Positions 1 to 8,184 of a stretch of DNA of 64,000 bases are shown in pieces. The DNA is from Corynebacterium sp. ACRPH (GTDB lineage: Bacteria > Actinomycetota > Actinomycetes > Mycobacteriales > Mycobacteriaceae): contig NZ_JAKRND010000001.1 of assembly GCF_022347285.1 (NCBI RefSeq), positions 62,001 through 126,000 of the forward strand. The letters run 5' to 3'. The notes below the pieces were generated by a model. It made no database searches. It had not been told where the DNA came from and saw only the letters and a program-made list of their open reading frames with translations. The position numbers and the translations under genes were made by a program. Each line of letters starts with the position of its first letter. Position 1 is the first letter of the stretch.

Positions 1-371
1 GGCGCCACAAGGTCACCCGCGCGGCAGGTATGTGGGCGCAAGGTCCCGTGCTGCGCTGGGCCGAAGATTTTTCGGATCGGCTGGGGGAACAGCTGGATCG
101 GGTGTTCGACGACATCGACGTGCTGCTGACCCCAACCGTCGCTTTCCGCCCCGCGCGCGCCGGTGTGCTGGCGGGCAAGGGCATGCTGGCTGCGCAGATC
201 GCTAGCCTGCCGTCGGTCGCTTACACCGCCTTGTGGAATGTTTCCGGACACCCCGCGATGAGCATTCCTGCAGGTAAGGGGAGTGATGGCCTGCCTGTCG
301 GCGTGCAGCTAGTCGCCCGCGATGAGCGGCTTCTGCTGGAGTTAGCTAGCGCTTCATCACCCGCGCCATAA
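1..371 (+). CDS. Amidase signature family enzyme, C-terminal fragment (partial)
   Basis: The reading frame is open from the left edge (frame starting at base 3), so the start lies outside the window. The visible 122 residues contain DVLLTPTVAFRPA and then GHPAMSIPAG...GLPVGVQLVA, the typical C-terminal end of amidase signature enzymes (GatA/AtzF-like hydrolases of amide bonds). The Ser-Ser-Lys catalytic core would lie upstream and cannot be inspected, so the substrate is unknown. Its last 26 bases overlap the 3' end of the convergent SDR gene. Confidence 0.8.
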   Translation, partial: RHKVTRAAGMWAQGPVLRWAEDFSDRLGEQLDRVFDDIDVLLTPTVAFRPARAGVLAGKGMLAAQIASLPSVAYTALWNVSGHPAMSIPAGKGSDGLPVGVQLVARDERLLLELASASSPAP

Positions 372-1140
372 TCTCCGTCATGGCGCGCCGTGGCATGCGC
401 TGTGACACGCTCATCAGTACCTTGTTGAGCGTGCCCGCGACCACGGACGGCGGCGGAGACTTTCGCAGTAGGGCTTCGATGCCGGCAGCTACAACGTCGC
501 GGCTGCTCATGCGTTTCAGGCCGCCGTCGGCGCGGTCGCTGCCGGCTACGTGGAAGAATTCGGTCTCCGTCGGCCCAGGGCACAACGCCATAATCCGCAC
601 GCCGGAGCCCTTCCGCTCGGCGTACAGACCCTCCGTAAACGACAGAACAAACGACTTCGTCGCGCCGTAAACGACCATGCCGGGGGAGGGCTGGAACCCC
701 GCGATAGACGCCACATTCAGAATGAATCCATTCCCGCGCTCCTCGAACCGCGGCAGGAACATGTGCGTCAGCTCCACCAGCGCGTGCACGTTAACCGCGA
801 TTTCCGCGCGGAGGCGGTCGGTCGGGACGTCGGTAAAGGATTCGTAGTTGGCGAAGCCCGCGTTGTTGATTAGCGAGGTCACCGTAATCCCGCGCGTCGA
901 AAGCTCCCACGAGATCTCGCCCGCCACGCCGTGCTCGGATAGGTCTTTGGCTATTACCTCGACCTTTACTTTATGACGCCTCTTAATCTCCGCCGCAATC
1001 TTGTTCAGCCGATCCTGGCGGCGCGCGACCAGTACAAGGTTTGCGCCCTTGGCTGCCAGTTGGGTGGCGAATTCCTTGCCGAGGCCCGAGCTGGCGCCGG
1101 TGATGAGGACGGTTTCTTGGGAGAGATCCAAAGTGCTCAT
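346..1140 (-). CDS. Short-chain dehydrogenase/reductase (SDR)
   Basis: This is a 264-residue classical SDR, predicted to use NAD(P)H for alcohol/ketone interconversion. It has the N-terminal cofactor motif TGASSGLG near residue 15, the NNAG motif, a catalytic Ser in NVASIAG and the YxxxK pair in YGATK. I start at the ATG before STLDLSQETVLITG because the Rossmann fold begins at once; an upstream in-frame ATG at 1197 would add 19 unconvincing residues. The C-terminus (RVMKR) is basic. The physiological substrate cannot be read from the sequence. It is convergent with the amidase gene. Confidence 0.85.
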   Translation of the reverse strand: MSTLDLSQETVLITGASSGLGKEFATQLAAKGANLVLVARRQDRLNKIAAEIKRRHKVKVEVIAKDLSEHGVAGEISWELSTRGITVTSLINNAGFANYESFTDVPTDRLRAEIAVNVHALVELTHMFLPRFEERGNGFILNVASIAGFQPSPGMVVYGATKSFVLSFTEGLYAERKGSGVRIMALCPGPTETEFFHVAGSDRADGGLKRMSSRDVVAAGIEALLRKSPPPSVVAGTLNKVLMSVSQRMPRRAMTEIMARVMKR

Positions 1141-1241
1141 GGTGTCTTTTTTACACGAAATGTGGGGATTGGGTAATGAAAGAAGAATAGTTCGCACGTT
1201 CTAGTAAAGGTTGAGTCTTAGCACTTAATTTGCTGGAAGTA

Positions 1242-1271
1242 TTGACATACTTCGATTGTGTGTTCTAAACT
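1242..1271 (+). promoter_or_regulatory. SigA-type promoter of the DUF222/HNH gene
   Basis: A perfect -35 TTGACA lies at 1242-1247 and a -10 TAAACT at 1266-1271, with an 18-bp spacer. The start codon at 1297 follows, with a GAAGGGGAT ribosome binding site in between. This is one of the best housekeeping-type promoters in the window. Confidence 0.7.
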
Positions 1272-1296
1272 AGTGTTAGTTCACGAAGGGGATCGT

Positions 1297-2712
1297 ATGA
1301 ACAGCACTGCACTCACCACAAACTCCACCGAACCGCCACCCGATACCGCCGAGCCGTATTACCGACTTGCGCGTTCCGACGACCCGCTGACGGCAACGTC
1401 CCGTGCCCTCAATCTGACTCACCTCGCCATGGTCGAGCAGTCTACTCCGGCGCCGGACGACCTTGTTCCCGATCATGCTTCCAAGCTCGCCGTGCGTTTC
1501 GGTATCAGCAAGGTAGTGGCGGCCAACTATGCCGACGCTGGGCTGATGCTCCAAGTCTTCCCACAACTCCATCAGTTGTTCCGCAGCGGCGCTTTCACTA
1601 TTCGCCATATCCAGCAGGTCACGGAGGCGGTTCAGGCTGTAGCCCCGGACAAGCGCGCCGAGGTGGAGCAGGAGATCCTAAAGGCCCTCAAACCCACCGT
1701 GCCGAACCAGCAGGTTCCCACCCCGCGGGCGGCGTATAACAAGGTCAAGGCGATTGTGGGGGACCGGGACAAGCTGGCGGCTCCATTGGACGATACTCCG
1801 CCCATGGATACGAATTCGCCGGAGCTGGTGATCGACCGCAGTCAGTACGAGACCACTGCGTTTACCCTCACAGTTCCACGCCTGCGGGGCGTGGAACTGC
1901 ACAAGGCGGTGAAGGCGGCCACCCTGAAGCGCGGATGCTCCATGGGAGAGGCTTTCCTGGCGATGCTCGAGCAGAACATCACCACCGAGGTCACCTTGAA
2001 CCTGTATAAGGCCGTCGGGTCGCAACCCCGCGGAGTCTTCGCCGAAGACCACTGGCTGTCCGAGGCCGCTAGCTGCGAGTGGCTCGCGAAAGTCACCCAC
2101 CTGGCAGCCCCCGGTTGCACCGCGACGGAAGGATACCGGCCGACGGAGTTGCTGCGGGCGTCAGTAATAGGGCGCGATGGGCACTGCCGTTTCCCGGGCT
2201 GCGATGCGCCGGGGTACACATGCGACATCGACCATGTGCACCGCCACGCCGACGGCGGACCGACGTCGACGGCGAATATGCATCTGCTTTGTCGTACCCA
2301 TCACCGCCTGAAAACGGCTGGTACCTGGGACGTCGCACTGCACGCCGATGGCACCGAAGTGTGGACCTCACACGGTGATGGCCACGAGGTTGTGACCGTG
2401 CCCGACGGGCCGCTAGCACGCGAAAACTTCGCGGAGCGTGGGGTGCGCAAGGCGAGGGTGGTGCGGAAACTCAACGAGGAGAAGCTCAACGCCGATCCGA
2501 TGATGCCTCGCGGGCTGTCTATCACCCGCGAGGAGCTGCAGAAGATGCTGAACTGTGCCTCCGTGGAGGAAATCAAGGAAGAGCTACAGCGACGGATCAA
2601 CAGTGAAATCACGATTGCCAACGCCATTGCCGAATTGGCGCGAGAGGAACTAAACAGCCAAATCGAGCAGCTCGAACAGCTAAAAAAGGACGAAGAGGAG
2701 CCGCCGTTCTAG
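1297..2712 (+). CDS. DUF222 / HNH endonuclease domain protein
   Basis: A 471-residue protein of the large actinobacterial DUF222-HNH family, often present in many copies per genome. The N-terminal two thirds is DUF222. The HNH nuclease domain lies around residues 285-350 with CRFPGCDAPGYTCDIDHV, a downstream Asn and LLCRTHH, giving the Cys-Cys/DH/N/H pattern of a zinc-stabilised HNH fold. The C-terminus is a charged, probably helical tail. I start at ATG 1297 (MNSTALTT) because GAAGGGGAT precedes it; an upstream ATG at 1258 lies between the promoter elements. The biological role of the family is not established; a DNA-targeting or mobile-element-derived function is likely. Confidence 0.85.
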   Translation: MNSTALTTNSTEPPPDTAEPYYRLARSDDPLTATSRALNLTHLAMVEQSTPAPDDLVPDHASKLAVRFGISKVVAANYADAGLMLQVFPQLHQLFRSGAFTIRHIQQVTEAVQAVAPDKRAEVEQEILKALKPTVPNQQVPTPRAAYNKVKAIVGDRDKLAAPLDDTPPMDTNSPELVIDRSQYETTAFTLTVPRLRGVELHKAVKAATLKRGCSMGEAFLAMLEQNITTEVTLNLYKAVGSQPRGVFAEDHWLSEAASCEWLAKVTHLAAPGCTATEGYRPTELLRASVIGRDGHCRFPGCDAPGYTCDIDHVHRHADGGPTSTANMHLLCRTHHRLKTAGTWDVALHADGTEVWTSHGDGHEVVTVPDGPLARENFAERGVRKARVVRKLNEEKLNADPMMPRGLSITREELQKMLNCASVEEIKEELQRRINSEITIANAIAELAREELNSQIEQLEQLKKDEEEPPF

Positions 2713-2715
2713 CCA

Positions 2716-3927
2716 CTACTTTGAGGAGGTGACGGGCAGAACCAGCAGTGCACCGAAAACGCAGATGATACTGCACATCAGGAACATGCCGGGGTAATCG
2801 AAGTGCCTCAGCGCGAGGGCTGCCAGGCCACCACAGAACATATTGCTGACCCCTTGGGTGAGCGACATAAGTGACACGTCGCGCGCACGGTTCTTCTTGC
2901 TGGGCAGCGACTCGTTAACCATGGCCTGATCCACGCTGCTGAACACTCCCCAGCTCAACCCCAACAGCATCGCCGCGGCATAAACCAAACCCATGCCGGT
3001 GGCGATAGTCATCATGCCCGTAGCGCCCGCGACTCCAAGCGCCGAAACGACCACCAGAATCTTCCGCCGGCCCAACCGGTCCGACACGCCACCGCTGATA
3101 AACGCAGTGATGATGGTGAAGACCGCATACAGCAGGGTCAGCATCAGCACGCCCGCATCCGGATCCGGTATTCCAATGTGATCCCGCAGGTAATACAGCA
3201 AGTAGAACAGGCTGGTGTAGTTGGCTAGGTGGATCACGAAACGGCTGGTGAAGACAAGCCAATAATTGCGGTACGAGCCCTCGTCGCCGACCGTCACGGA
3301 CAGCGAATCGTACGGGCGCACGTGCACGTCCACGTGACCACGACCGAAAGCGAATTGGAAGATAAAGAGAAGGGAAATGACGCCCACAACCCAGTACGCC
3401 TGCTGAATCGGCAAAGCCGCGGCAACGGCGGTCCCGCCGACGATTCCGAAGGTGTAGGTCGCGCCGACGATTCCAGACACCAACCCGAACTTCTCCTGCG
3501 GGACAACATCTGCGGTGACCGTCATCAGGTTATTCGTTACGAACGCAACGAAGACCTGCACCAAGCACCACAGCCCAGTGAGTACCCAAAAGTCGGGGGT
3601 GAAAGACATCAGCAGCAACCCCAGCGTGGCCAGGGGAGCAGCCAACAGAACCCACGGCAGGCGCTTGCCCCAACGCCCCACCCAGAACCAGCTGCGGTCG
3701 GCGATATAGCCGGTCAGTAGGCTCGTTACTACGGCGGTCGCGCCGCCGAGCATCATCATCAGGGCGAGGGAATCCTCTTTGGTATCGGGCCGCAGCTCGA
3801 TCATCTGTAATCCCAGCAGCAGCTGCGTGGGGCCGGCCCAGGCGAAGACGGAGCCGAAGAAGGCCACGCCGAACTTCCAATAGAACCATTTCGGCTCGCG
3901 CTCGGCGGCGGTGAGAGTCTGCAACAT
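2716..3927 (-). CDS. MFS transporter, GPH/SLC45-like (probable glycoside transporter)
   Basis: A 403-residue polytopic membrane protein with about 12 hydrophobic segments. The loop after TM2, GYIADRSW...GRWGKRLPW, is the hallmark of the GPH/SLC45 branch of the major facilitator superfamily, and a second GGVSDRLGRRK loop occurs midway. Its ATG overlaps the stop of the upstream GH1 glycosidase gene (ATGA, one shared base with the TGA), so the two are probably translationally coupled and work together: uptake of a glycoside followed by intracellular hydrolysis. The sugar transported is unknown. It is convergent with the HNH gene, with 3 bp between stops. Confidence 0.85.
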   Translation of the reverse strand: MLQTLTAAEREPKWFYWKFGVAFFGSVFAWAGPTQLLLGLQMIELRPDTKEDSLALMMMLGGATAVVTSLLTGYIADRSWFWVGRWGKRLPWVLLAAPLATLGLLLMSFTPDFWVLTGLWCLVQVFVAFVTNNLMTVTADVVPQEKFGLVSGIVGATYTFGIVGGTAVAAALPIQQAYWVVGVISLLFIFQFAFGRGHVDVHVRPYDSLSVTVGDEGSYRNYWLVFTSRFVIHLANYTSLFYLLYYLRDHIGIPDPDAGVLMLTLLYAVFTIITAFISGGVSDRLGRRKILVVVSALGVAGATGMMTIATGMGLVYAAAMLLGLSWGVFSSVDQAMVNESLPSKKNRARDVSLMSLTQGVSNMFCGGLAALALRHFDYPGMFLMCSIICVFGALLVLPVTSSK

Positions 3928-5153
3928 CAGTGGCCCTTCTCCCTGAACTCGGCATCAATCTCCTGGGTGATGGCGCCCTCGCGGATCAGCGCCTGCAGTA
4001 GACGTCCAGCGGGTTTGACCTGCCGATCAACGTCCACCACGCCAAACTTCTGCGCCATGCCCTCGGACCACTCCCAGTTGTCCACGAAGCACCAGTGGTA
4101 GTAGCGCTCGACCTCCGGAACGCGGGAAAGCTCCGCCAGGTGGTCCAGGATGAACGCGCAACGGAAGCGCTCGGCGGCGTCGGCAGTGCCGTTCTCCGTG
4201 ATCCACACCGGCAGTTGGTAGCGGTTCGCGAGCTCGGCGGAGACCTTCGCAATTCCCGGCGGGTAGATCTCCCAACCGAGGTCATTGGTTGGGGTGGCGG
4301 GGAAGGTGGCGTCAGAAAAACCGCGCACCGCCGTGCGCGAGTAGTAGTTAATGGCCACAGCATCGGCGAAGACCCCGCCGCTGGGCAGCTCCAGGCTTGG
4401 GCGACCGAGCACGGGGTGAAAGCGACCCTCGAAGAATGCGGGCTCGATTGCACCCTGGAAAAGCCACTCGACCAGGGGAGTAAGCAGCCGGTGGACGGGG
4501 TTGCGCGGGTTCATGGGTGCGAAGACTCGGCGGTGGTGGGCGAAGGTAACTCGCGGATTGTCCAAGCGTGAGTGGATGCGCTGGTAGGCCAGTAGGTGCG
4601 CAGCCGCCATGTTCCGCAGGCACGGGCGCACCTTGGGCAGACCCCCGCGGCCGGGTGGGGTGGAGCCGAAGAGGTACGCCTCGGTGGCGAAGACGTTCGG
4701 CTCGTTGATGGTGATCCAGTCGGTGACAATGTCGCCCAGGTGGTCGAGTACGACGTCGACGTAGCGCAGGAAAATCTCCACGTTCGACTCGCGGGTGAAC
4801 GCGCCGTTGGCTTCAAACCAGGCGGGGTGACCGAAGTGATGCAGCGTAACCAGCGGCTCGATTCCGCGTTCGCGCAGGTCAAGGAACTCTTCCCGGTAGC
4901 GTTGGAGTGCGTCGTGGTCGTAGCGACCAGGCTCGGGTTCCACGCGCGACCACTCCACGCCGACGCGCGAGATCTGCAGACCAAGGTCGCTCATGAGCTG
5001 GTTGTCTTCGCGCCAGCGGCGCCAGTGGTCGGTGGTGGGGTGCGGGGTGGTGCCGTCCTTGGCGACCCACTCGCTCCAGTTGTTGGGGCGCGGCGATCCT
5101 TCGATCTGTAGCCCGGCCGATGCGGTGCCGATGCGGATGTTGCTGAGGTCCAT
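3927..5153 (-). CDS. Glycoside hydrolase family 1 (beta-glucosidase-like)
   Basis: A 408-residue GH1 retaining glycosidase. The acid/base Glu is about residue 151 in TINEPNV and the nucleophile about residue 320 in WITENGTAD; the N-terminal QIEG and the VDNWEWSEGM substrate-pocket signatures are present. It is somewhat shorter than the 440-480 residues common in the family. There is no signal peptide, so it is cytoplasmic and must act on an imported glycoside or phosphoglycoside. It forms a two-gene operon with the downstream MFS permease. A palindrome at 5204-5221 lies in the divergent region shared with the lipase gene. Confidence 0.9.
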   Translation of the reverse strand: MDLSNIRIGTASAGLQIEGSPRPNNWSEWVAKDGTTPHPTTDHWRRWREDNQLMSDLGLQISRVGVEWSRVEPEPGRYDHDALQRYREEFLDLRERGIEPLVTLHHFGHPAWFEANGAFTRESNVEIFLRYVDVVLDHLGDIVTDWITINEPNVFATEAYLFGSTPPGRGGLPKVRPCLRNMAAAHLLAYQRIHSRLDNPRVTFAHHRRVFAPMNPRNPVHRLLTPLVEWLFQGAIEPAFFEGRFHPVLGRPSLELPSGGVFADAVAINYYSRTAVRGFSDATFPATPTNDLGWEIYPPGIAKVSAELANRYQLPVWITENGTADAAERFRCAFILDHLAELSRVPEVERYYHWCFVDNWEWSEGMAQKFGVVDVDRQVKPAGRLLQALIREGAITQEIDAEFREKGH

Positions 5154-5203
5154 GCACTTAACTTATTGACGCCCTTAGTTTCCGTTGGCTAAGTTTTCGG
5201 TTT

Positions 5204-5221
5204 TTACCCCATCGGGGGTAA
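5204..5221. promoter_or_regulatory. Perfect inverted repeat between GH1 operon and lipase gene
   Basis: TTACCCC-ATCG-GGGGTAA has 7-bp perfect arms and a 4-nt spacer. It lies about 50 bp from the GH1 start and 22 bp before the lipase start. A plausible rightward promoter (TTGACG at 5165-5170, CTAAGT at 5188-5193, 17-bp spacer) lies just upstream, so a protein bound here could block lipase transcription; an RNA hairpin in the lipase leader is the alternative. Confidence 0.4.
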
Positions 5222-5242
5222 TTGGTTTGCTACAACAAAGTA

Positions 5243-6502
5243 ATGCTCAAGAAAACAGCAGCGCTCGCATGCGCAACAGCCATTGCATTTGCCGGATTCG
5301 CGTCGCCCGCCGAGGCGGCGCAAGTGACGAAGAGGGAGAAGGTCGCATATTCCAATGTGTTTGGCGATCTGCACATGAGGCTGCCGAAGACGGTGGACCG
5401 AATCGAAAACACGACGACCACGTCGGAGGGGAAGGAAACCCAGGTCAGCGGCTACATTGTGGAACCTATCGTTGAGTGGAAAGGCAAGGGGCCGCGCCCG
5501 ACCGTGGTGATTGGCCGCGGAACGGTCGGGCAGGGCGATCAGTGTGCACCGAGTAAGAATTGGCCACTGGACGGGCAGCCGGATCCGATCAAGGCGAAGC
5601 GAGCGGTGAACCTGGAGGGCATCTACGACTGGGTGTTTGCTTCCAAGGGTGTGCGCGTGGTGGTGACCGACTACATCGGTATGGGAACCCCGGGGATTCA
5701 TACGTACATGAACCGCGACGATCAGGCGCACGCGATGCTGGATGCGGCGCGCGCAGCGGGCGTGGGCGACGGGCCGGTGGCGTTCTACGGGCATTCGCAG
5801 GGCGGCGGTGCGTCGGCTGCGGCGGTCGAGGCGGCGGTTGAGTACGCTCCGGAGCTCAACGTGGTGGGCGCCTATGCCTCGGCGCCGCCTGCGGATCTGG
5901 AGGCGGTGCAGCGGAACATCGACGGTTCGGATCTTATGGGAGCGATCGGCTTCACGATCAACGGCTTGCTGGAGCGATATCCGCATCTGCAGCCGCTGCT
6001 GGATAAGCACCTCAATGATGAGGGCAAGCAGGCGCTGAAGGATCTATCCACGATGTGTACCGGGGAGATCACGGACAAGTACGGGCACAAGAAGACGAGT
6101 GAGTGGACAAAGTCGGGCAAGACGCTCGATGAGTTGTTGAAGGAGATGCCTGAGGCGCGGGAAGCTATGGAAGATCAGCGAATTGGGCTTAAGCGTCCGG
6201 TGGCGCCGGTGATGGTGATATCTGGGCGTCACGACAAGAACGTCGAGTACAACCAGGCGAAGGAACTGGCGCGCACGTGGTGCGAGAAGGGCGCGCAGGT
6301 CGAGTACCGCGACGACATTATGCCGCCGGTGGGCGAATACAATCACTTCATCCAGGCGGTGACGGGCGGAGCGTGCGGCATCGACTTCATCTTGAAGCGT
6401 TTCCGCGGCGAGCCGCTGGGGCGCACGTGTGAGGCGCCGGTGGGGCAGCTGCAGGGATCCGTGGAAGGCAGCGCAGCGCTACCCAACGTGGCAGGAAGCT
6501 AA
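5243..6502 (+). CDS. Secreted LIP-family triacylglycerol lipase
   Basis: A 419-residue protein with a clear Sec signal peptide (MLKKTAALACATAIAFAGF, cleavage near SPAEAA). The body matches the secretory lipase (LIP) alpha/beta-hydrolase family: GRGTVGQGDQC, VVVTDYIGMGTPG, the nucleophile elbow GHSQGGG, an Asp in ISGRHDKNV and a late His in EYNHF, giving a plausible Ser-Asp-His triad. Cysteines near the C-terminus could form a disulfide. Start chosen at ATG 5243 because the signal peptide begins there; the ATG at 5222 lies in the palindrome. Such lipases release host or skin fatty acids, which suits a lipid-dependent Corynebacterium (inference). Confidence 0.85.
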   Translation: MLKKTAALACATAIAFAGFASPAEAAQVTKREKVAYSNVFGDLHMRLPKTVDRIENTTTTSEGKETQVSGYIVEPIVEWKGKGPRPTVVIGRGTVGQGDQCAPSKNWPLDGQPDPIKAKRAVNLEGIYDWVFASKGVRVVVTDYIGMGTPGIHTYMNRDDQAHAMLDAARAAGVGDGPVAFYGHSQGGGASAAAVEAAVEYAPELNVVGAYASAPPADLEAVQRNIDGSDLMGAIGFTINGLLERYPHLQPLLDKHLNDEGKQALKDLSTMCTGEITDKYGHKKTSEWTKSGKTLDELLKEMPEAREAMEDQRIGLKRPVAPVMVISGRHDKNVEYNQAKELARTWCEKGAQVEYRDDIMPPVGEYNHFIQAVTGGACGIDFILKRFRGEPLGRTCEAPVGQLQGSVEGSAALPNVAGS

Positions 6503-6525
6503 AGTGTCATAATGTATATTATCGG

Positions 6526-6693
6526 CTAATCCCTGGACTGCCACAGCTGATAGCAGGTGGCGGCCAGGAACAGCGCGCAGACCGCGGCGAAGAAATACGT
6601 CAGGCCCGTGCCCTGCCACAGCAGGTAGCCGATAAAGAACAACAGCACCACGATGCGCATGATGCGCGAGTACTTGAGCATCTCCGGAGACAT
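6526..6693 (-). CDS. Small two-segment membrane protein (55 aa)
   Basis: This short frame encodes 55 residues beginning MSPEMLKYSRIMRIV and ending WQSRD. It has two hydrophobic stretches (IVVLLFFIGYLL and LTYFFAAVCALFLAA), so it is predicted to be a small integral membrane protein. Its ATG lies 11 bp after the stop of the YceI gene with GGCGG just before it, so it is probably the second gene of that transcript. I do not recognise a family. The amino-acid composition, coding to the very end, and the operon position support a real gene. Confidence 0.6.
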   Translation of the reverse strand: MSPEMLKYSRIMRIVVLLFFIGYLLWQGTGLTYFFAAVCALFLAATCYQLWQSRD

Positions 6694-6704
6694 GTGACCG
6701 CCGC

Positions 6705-7388
6705 CTACTTATCCTGCTCGAGAACCAGCAGCAGATCGATGGTGCCTTCGTCGGCGATCGTCGCGGCGACGAACTGCGGGGTCTGGATGTCGAAGTCGCT
6801 GCGCTTGAACGGGATGTTGCCCTGCAGGATCACGTGCTCGCCGGTGCGCAGAACCTTCAGCTCGGCGGTCACCGGATTCTTCTTGCCGCGCAGCTCGAGG
6901 TCGCCGGTGACCTTTACCTTCTCGGTCGTGCCATCGTCCGGCAGATTGGAGACGTTGGCGGGCTCTGTCAGCGTAAACGTGGCCTTCGGGAACTTATCGG
7001 TGTGCAGGATGCTCTTGCGCACGTTGATGTCGCGCTTTTCCACGTCACTGCTGATGCTGGCAACGTCGACCGTGATCTTGCCCTCGGTGAGCTTCTTATC
7101 CTCAACCTTAACGTCGCCCTCAACGTCCTCGGTGCGGCCCGAGGTGGTCTTGGAGCCGGCGGGCAGCTTCTCGTCGAAGGTGTAGCCAGCCTGCGAAACG
7201 TTGTCACCGGCTCCCCTTACCACGTGCCAGGAGCCGTCCATTCCCACGCTGGCAGGCTCGCCACCTGCGGTTATGTCGGCGGTTCGCAAGCCTCGGTCGC
7301 TAAAGTAATTCGCCACCAGCGGCCCGAAAGCCATCAGCACACCGACAATCATGCCAATTACGGCGAGAGTGATGATTCCCTTACGCAT
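6705..7388 (-). CDS. YceI-like family protein, membrane-anchored
   Basis: A 227-residue protein with one N-terminal transmembrane segment (residues about 5-28) followed by a YceI-like lipocalin/beta-barrel domain: SWHVV near residue 53, VDVASISSDVEKRD, FPKATFTL, KVTGDLELRG and SDFDIQTPQFV are characteristic. Family members bind isoprenoid or other amphiphilic lipids in the barrel; here the domain would sit outside the membrane. A TATGCT hexamer at 7396-7401 ends 7 nt before the start, suggesting a leaderless mRNA. A 55-aa membrane protein follows in the same direction. Confidence 0.85.
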   Translation of the reverse strand: MRKGIITLAVIGMIVGVLMAFGPLVANYFSDRGLRTADITAGGEPASVGMDGSWHVVRGAGDNVSQAGYTFDEKLPAGSKTTSGRTEDVEGDVKVEDKKLTEGKITVDVASISSDVEKRDINVRKSILHTDKFPKATFTLTEPANVSNLPDDGTTEKVKVTGDLELRGKKNPVTAELKVLRTGEHVILQGNIPFKRSDFDIQTPQFVAATIADEGTIDLLLVLEQDK

Positions 7389-7408
7389 GCCCTATAGCAT
7401 AGCCCCTC

Positions 7409-7738
7409 CTACCTGCGACCCCTAAGTTGCTCGATGCGGCGGGCCATGCTCTCTAGTTCTGACGCCAACTCCTCCACCACCTCGGCGGACTCCCCTTCCT
7501 TTGCGGCGGTGCACAGGTCCTCGGCGGCGCAGCGCAGCTCGAAGAGGTCATCGTGGAACTTCTCGGCCGCGCTGGCAGACATAATGACGGAATCCGCCGG
7601 GATTGAGGTGCCCGCCAACTGGGCGCGCTGCTCGTAGGCGCGCTGGCGGCACGACTGATTGCAAAACTTGCGGGGCCGGTTCGTCGGGCCGGGTTCAACT
7701 ACCCTGCCGCACCAGGCGCAGTGCTTTGGTCGAGGCAT
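7409..7738 (-). CDS. Hypothetical protein with N-terminal Cys4 zinc-finger-like motif
   Basis: A 109-residue protein. The N-terminus holds CAWCG and, about 20 residues later, FCNQSCRQRAY, giving a CxxC...CxxxC arrangement that looks like a small treble-clef or FCS-type zinc site. The rest is acidic and helical (EKFHDDLFELRCAAEDL, VVEELASELESMARRIEQL), probably a coiled coil. The arrangement suggests a small DNA- or protein-binding factor. It is divergent from rbpA, with its ATG directly adjoining the rbpA promoter, so the two may share regulation. Confidence 0.6.
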   Translation of the reverse strand: MPRPKHCAWCGRVVEPGPTNRPRKFCNQSCRQRAYEQRAQLAGTSIPADSVIMSASAAEKFHDDLFELRCAAEDLCTAAKEGESAEVVEELASELESMARRIEQLRGRR

Positions 7739-7764
7739 GGAACAATTCTTAACGAAACTTCGTT
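7739..7764 (+). promoter_or_regulatory. SigH-like promoter of rbpA
   Basis: GGAACA at 7739-7744 and CGTT at 7761-7764, 16 bp between, resemble the GGAA(T/C)...GTT signature of the SigH/SigR stress sigma factors. rbpA of Streptomyces is known to be under SigR, which makes the match meaningful, but the motif is short. Confidence 0.45.
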
Positions 7765-7806
7765 GTTATGATGGATTAGTTCGAACTGATTTAGGAGTGA
7801 TGAAGA

Positions 7807-8184
7807 ATGGCCGATCGCGTACTGCGTGGAAGTCGCATGGGTGCCGTTTCTTATGAGACGGACCGCGACCACGACCTAGCTCCCCGCCGCATGGTGAAAT
7901 ACCGCACCGAGGCTGGGGAAATCTACGAGGTTCCCTTCGCCGACGATGCGGAGGTTCCACAGGAGTGGATGTGCAAGAACGGCCAGATGGGCACGCTGGT
8001 CGAGGGCGAAGGCCAGGAATCCAAGCCGGTGAAGCCCCCGCGCACTCACTGGGACATGCTGCGCGAGCGCCGCAGCCTCGAGGAGCTCGACGAGCTGCTC
8101 GACGAGCGCATCGAGCTACTCCGTAAGCGCCGCCGCACTGCGGTGAAGCTCATGAAGGAGCAGCAGGAAGCGAATCAGAAGTAG
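7807..8184 (+). CDS. rbpA: RNA polymerase-binding protein RbpA
   Basis: A 125-residue actinobacterial transcription factor. It binds the beta/beta-prime and sigma subunits and stabilises open complexes. It begins [19 protein letters not shown] and contains [17 protein letters not shown] and [15 protein letters not shown], the core and sigma-interaction segments conserved with the mycobacterial protein. The C-terminal helix is longer and more basic than in Mycobacterium tuberculosis. The upstream region carries a SigH-type promoter candidate. Its last 10 bases overlap the end of the convergent ppm gene. Confidence 0.95.
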   Translation: MADRVLRGSRMGAVSYETDRDHDLAPRRMVKYRTEAGEIYEVPFADDAEVPQEWMCKNGQMGTLVEGEGQESKPVKPPRTHWDMLRERRSLEELDELLDERIELLRKRRRTAVKLMKEQQEANQK

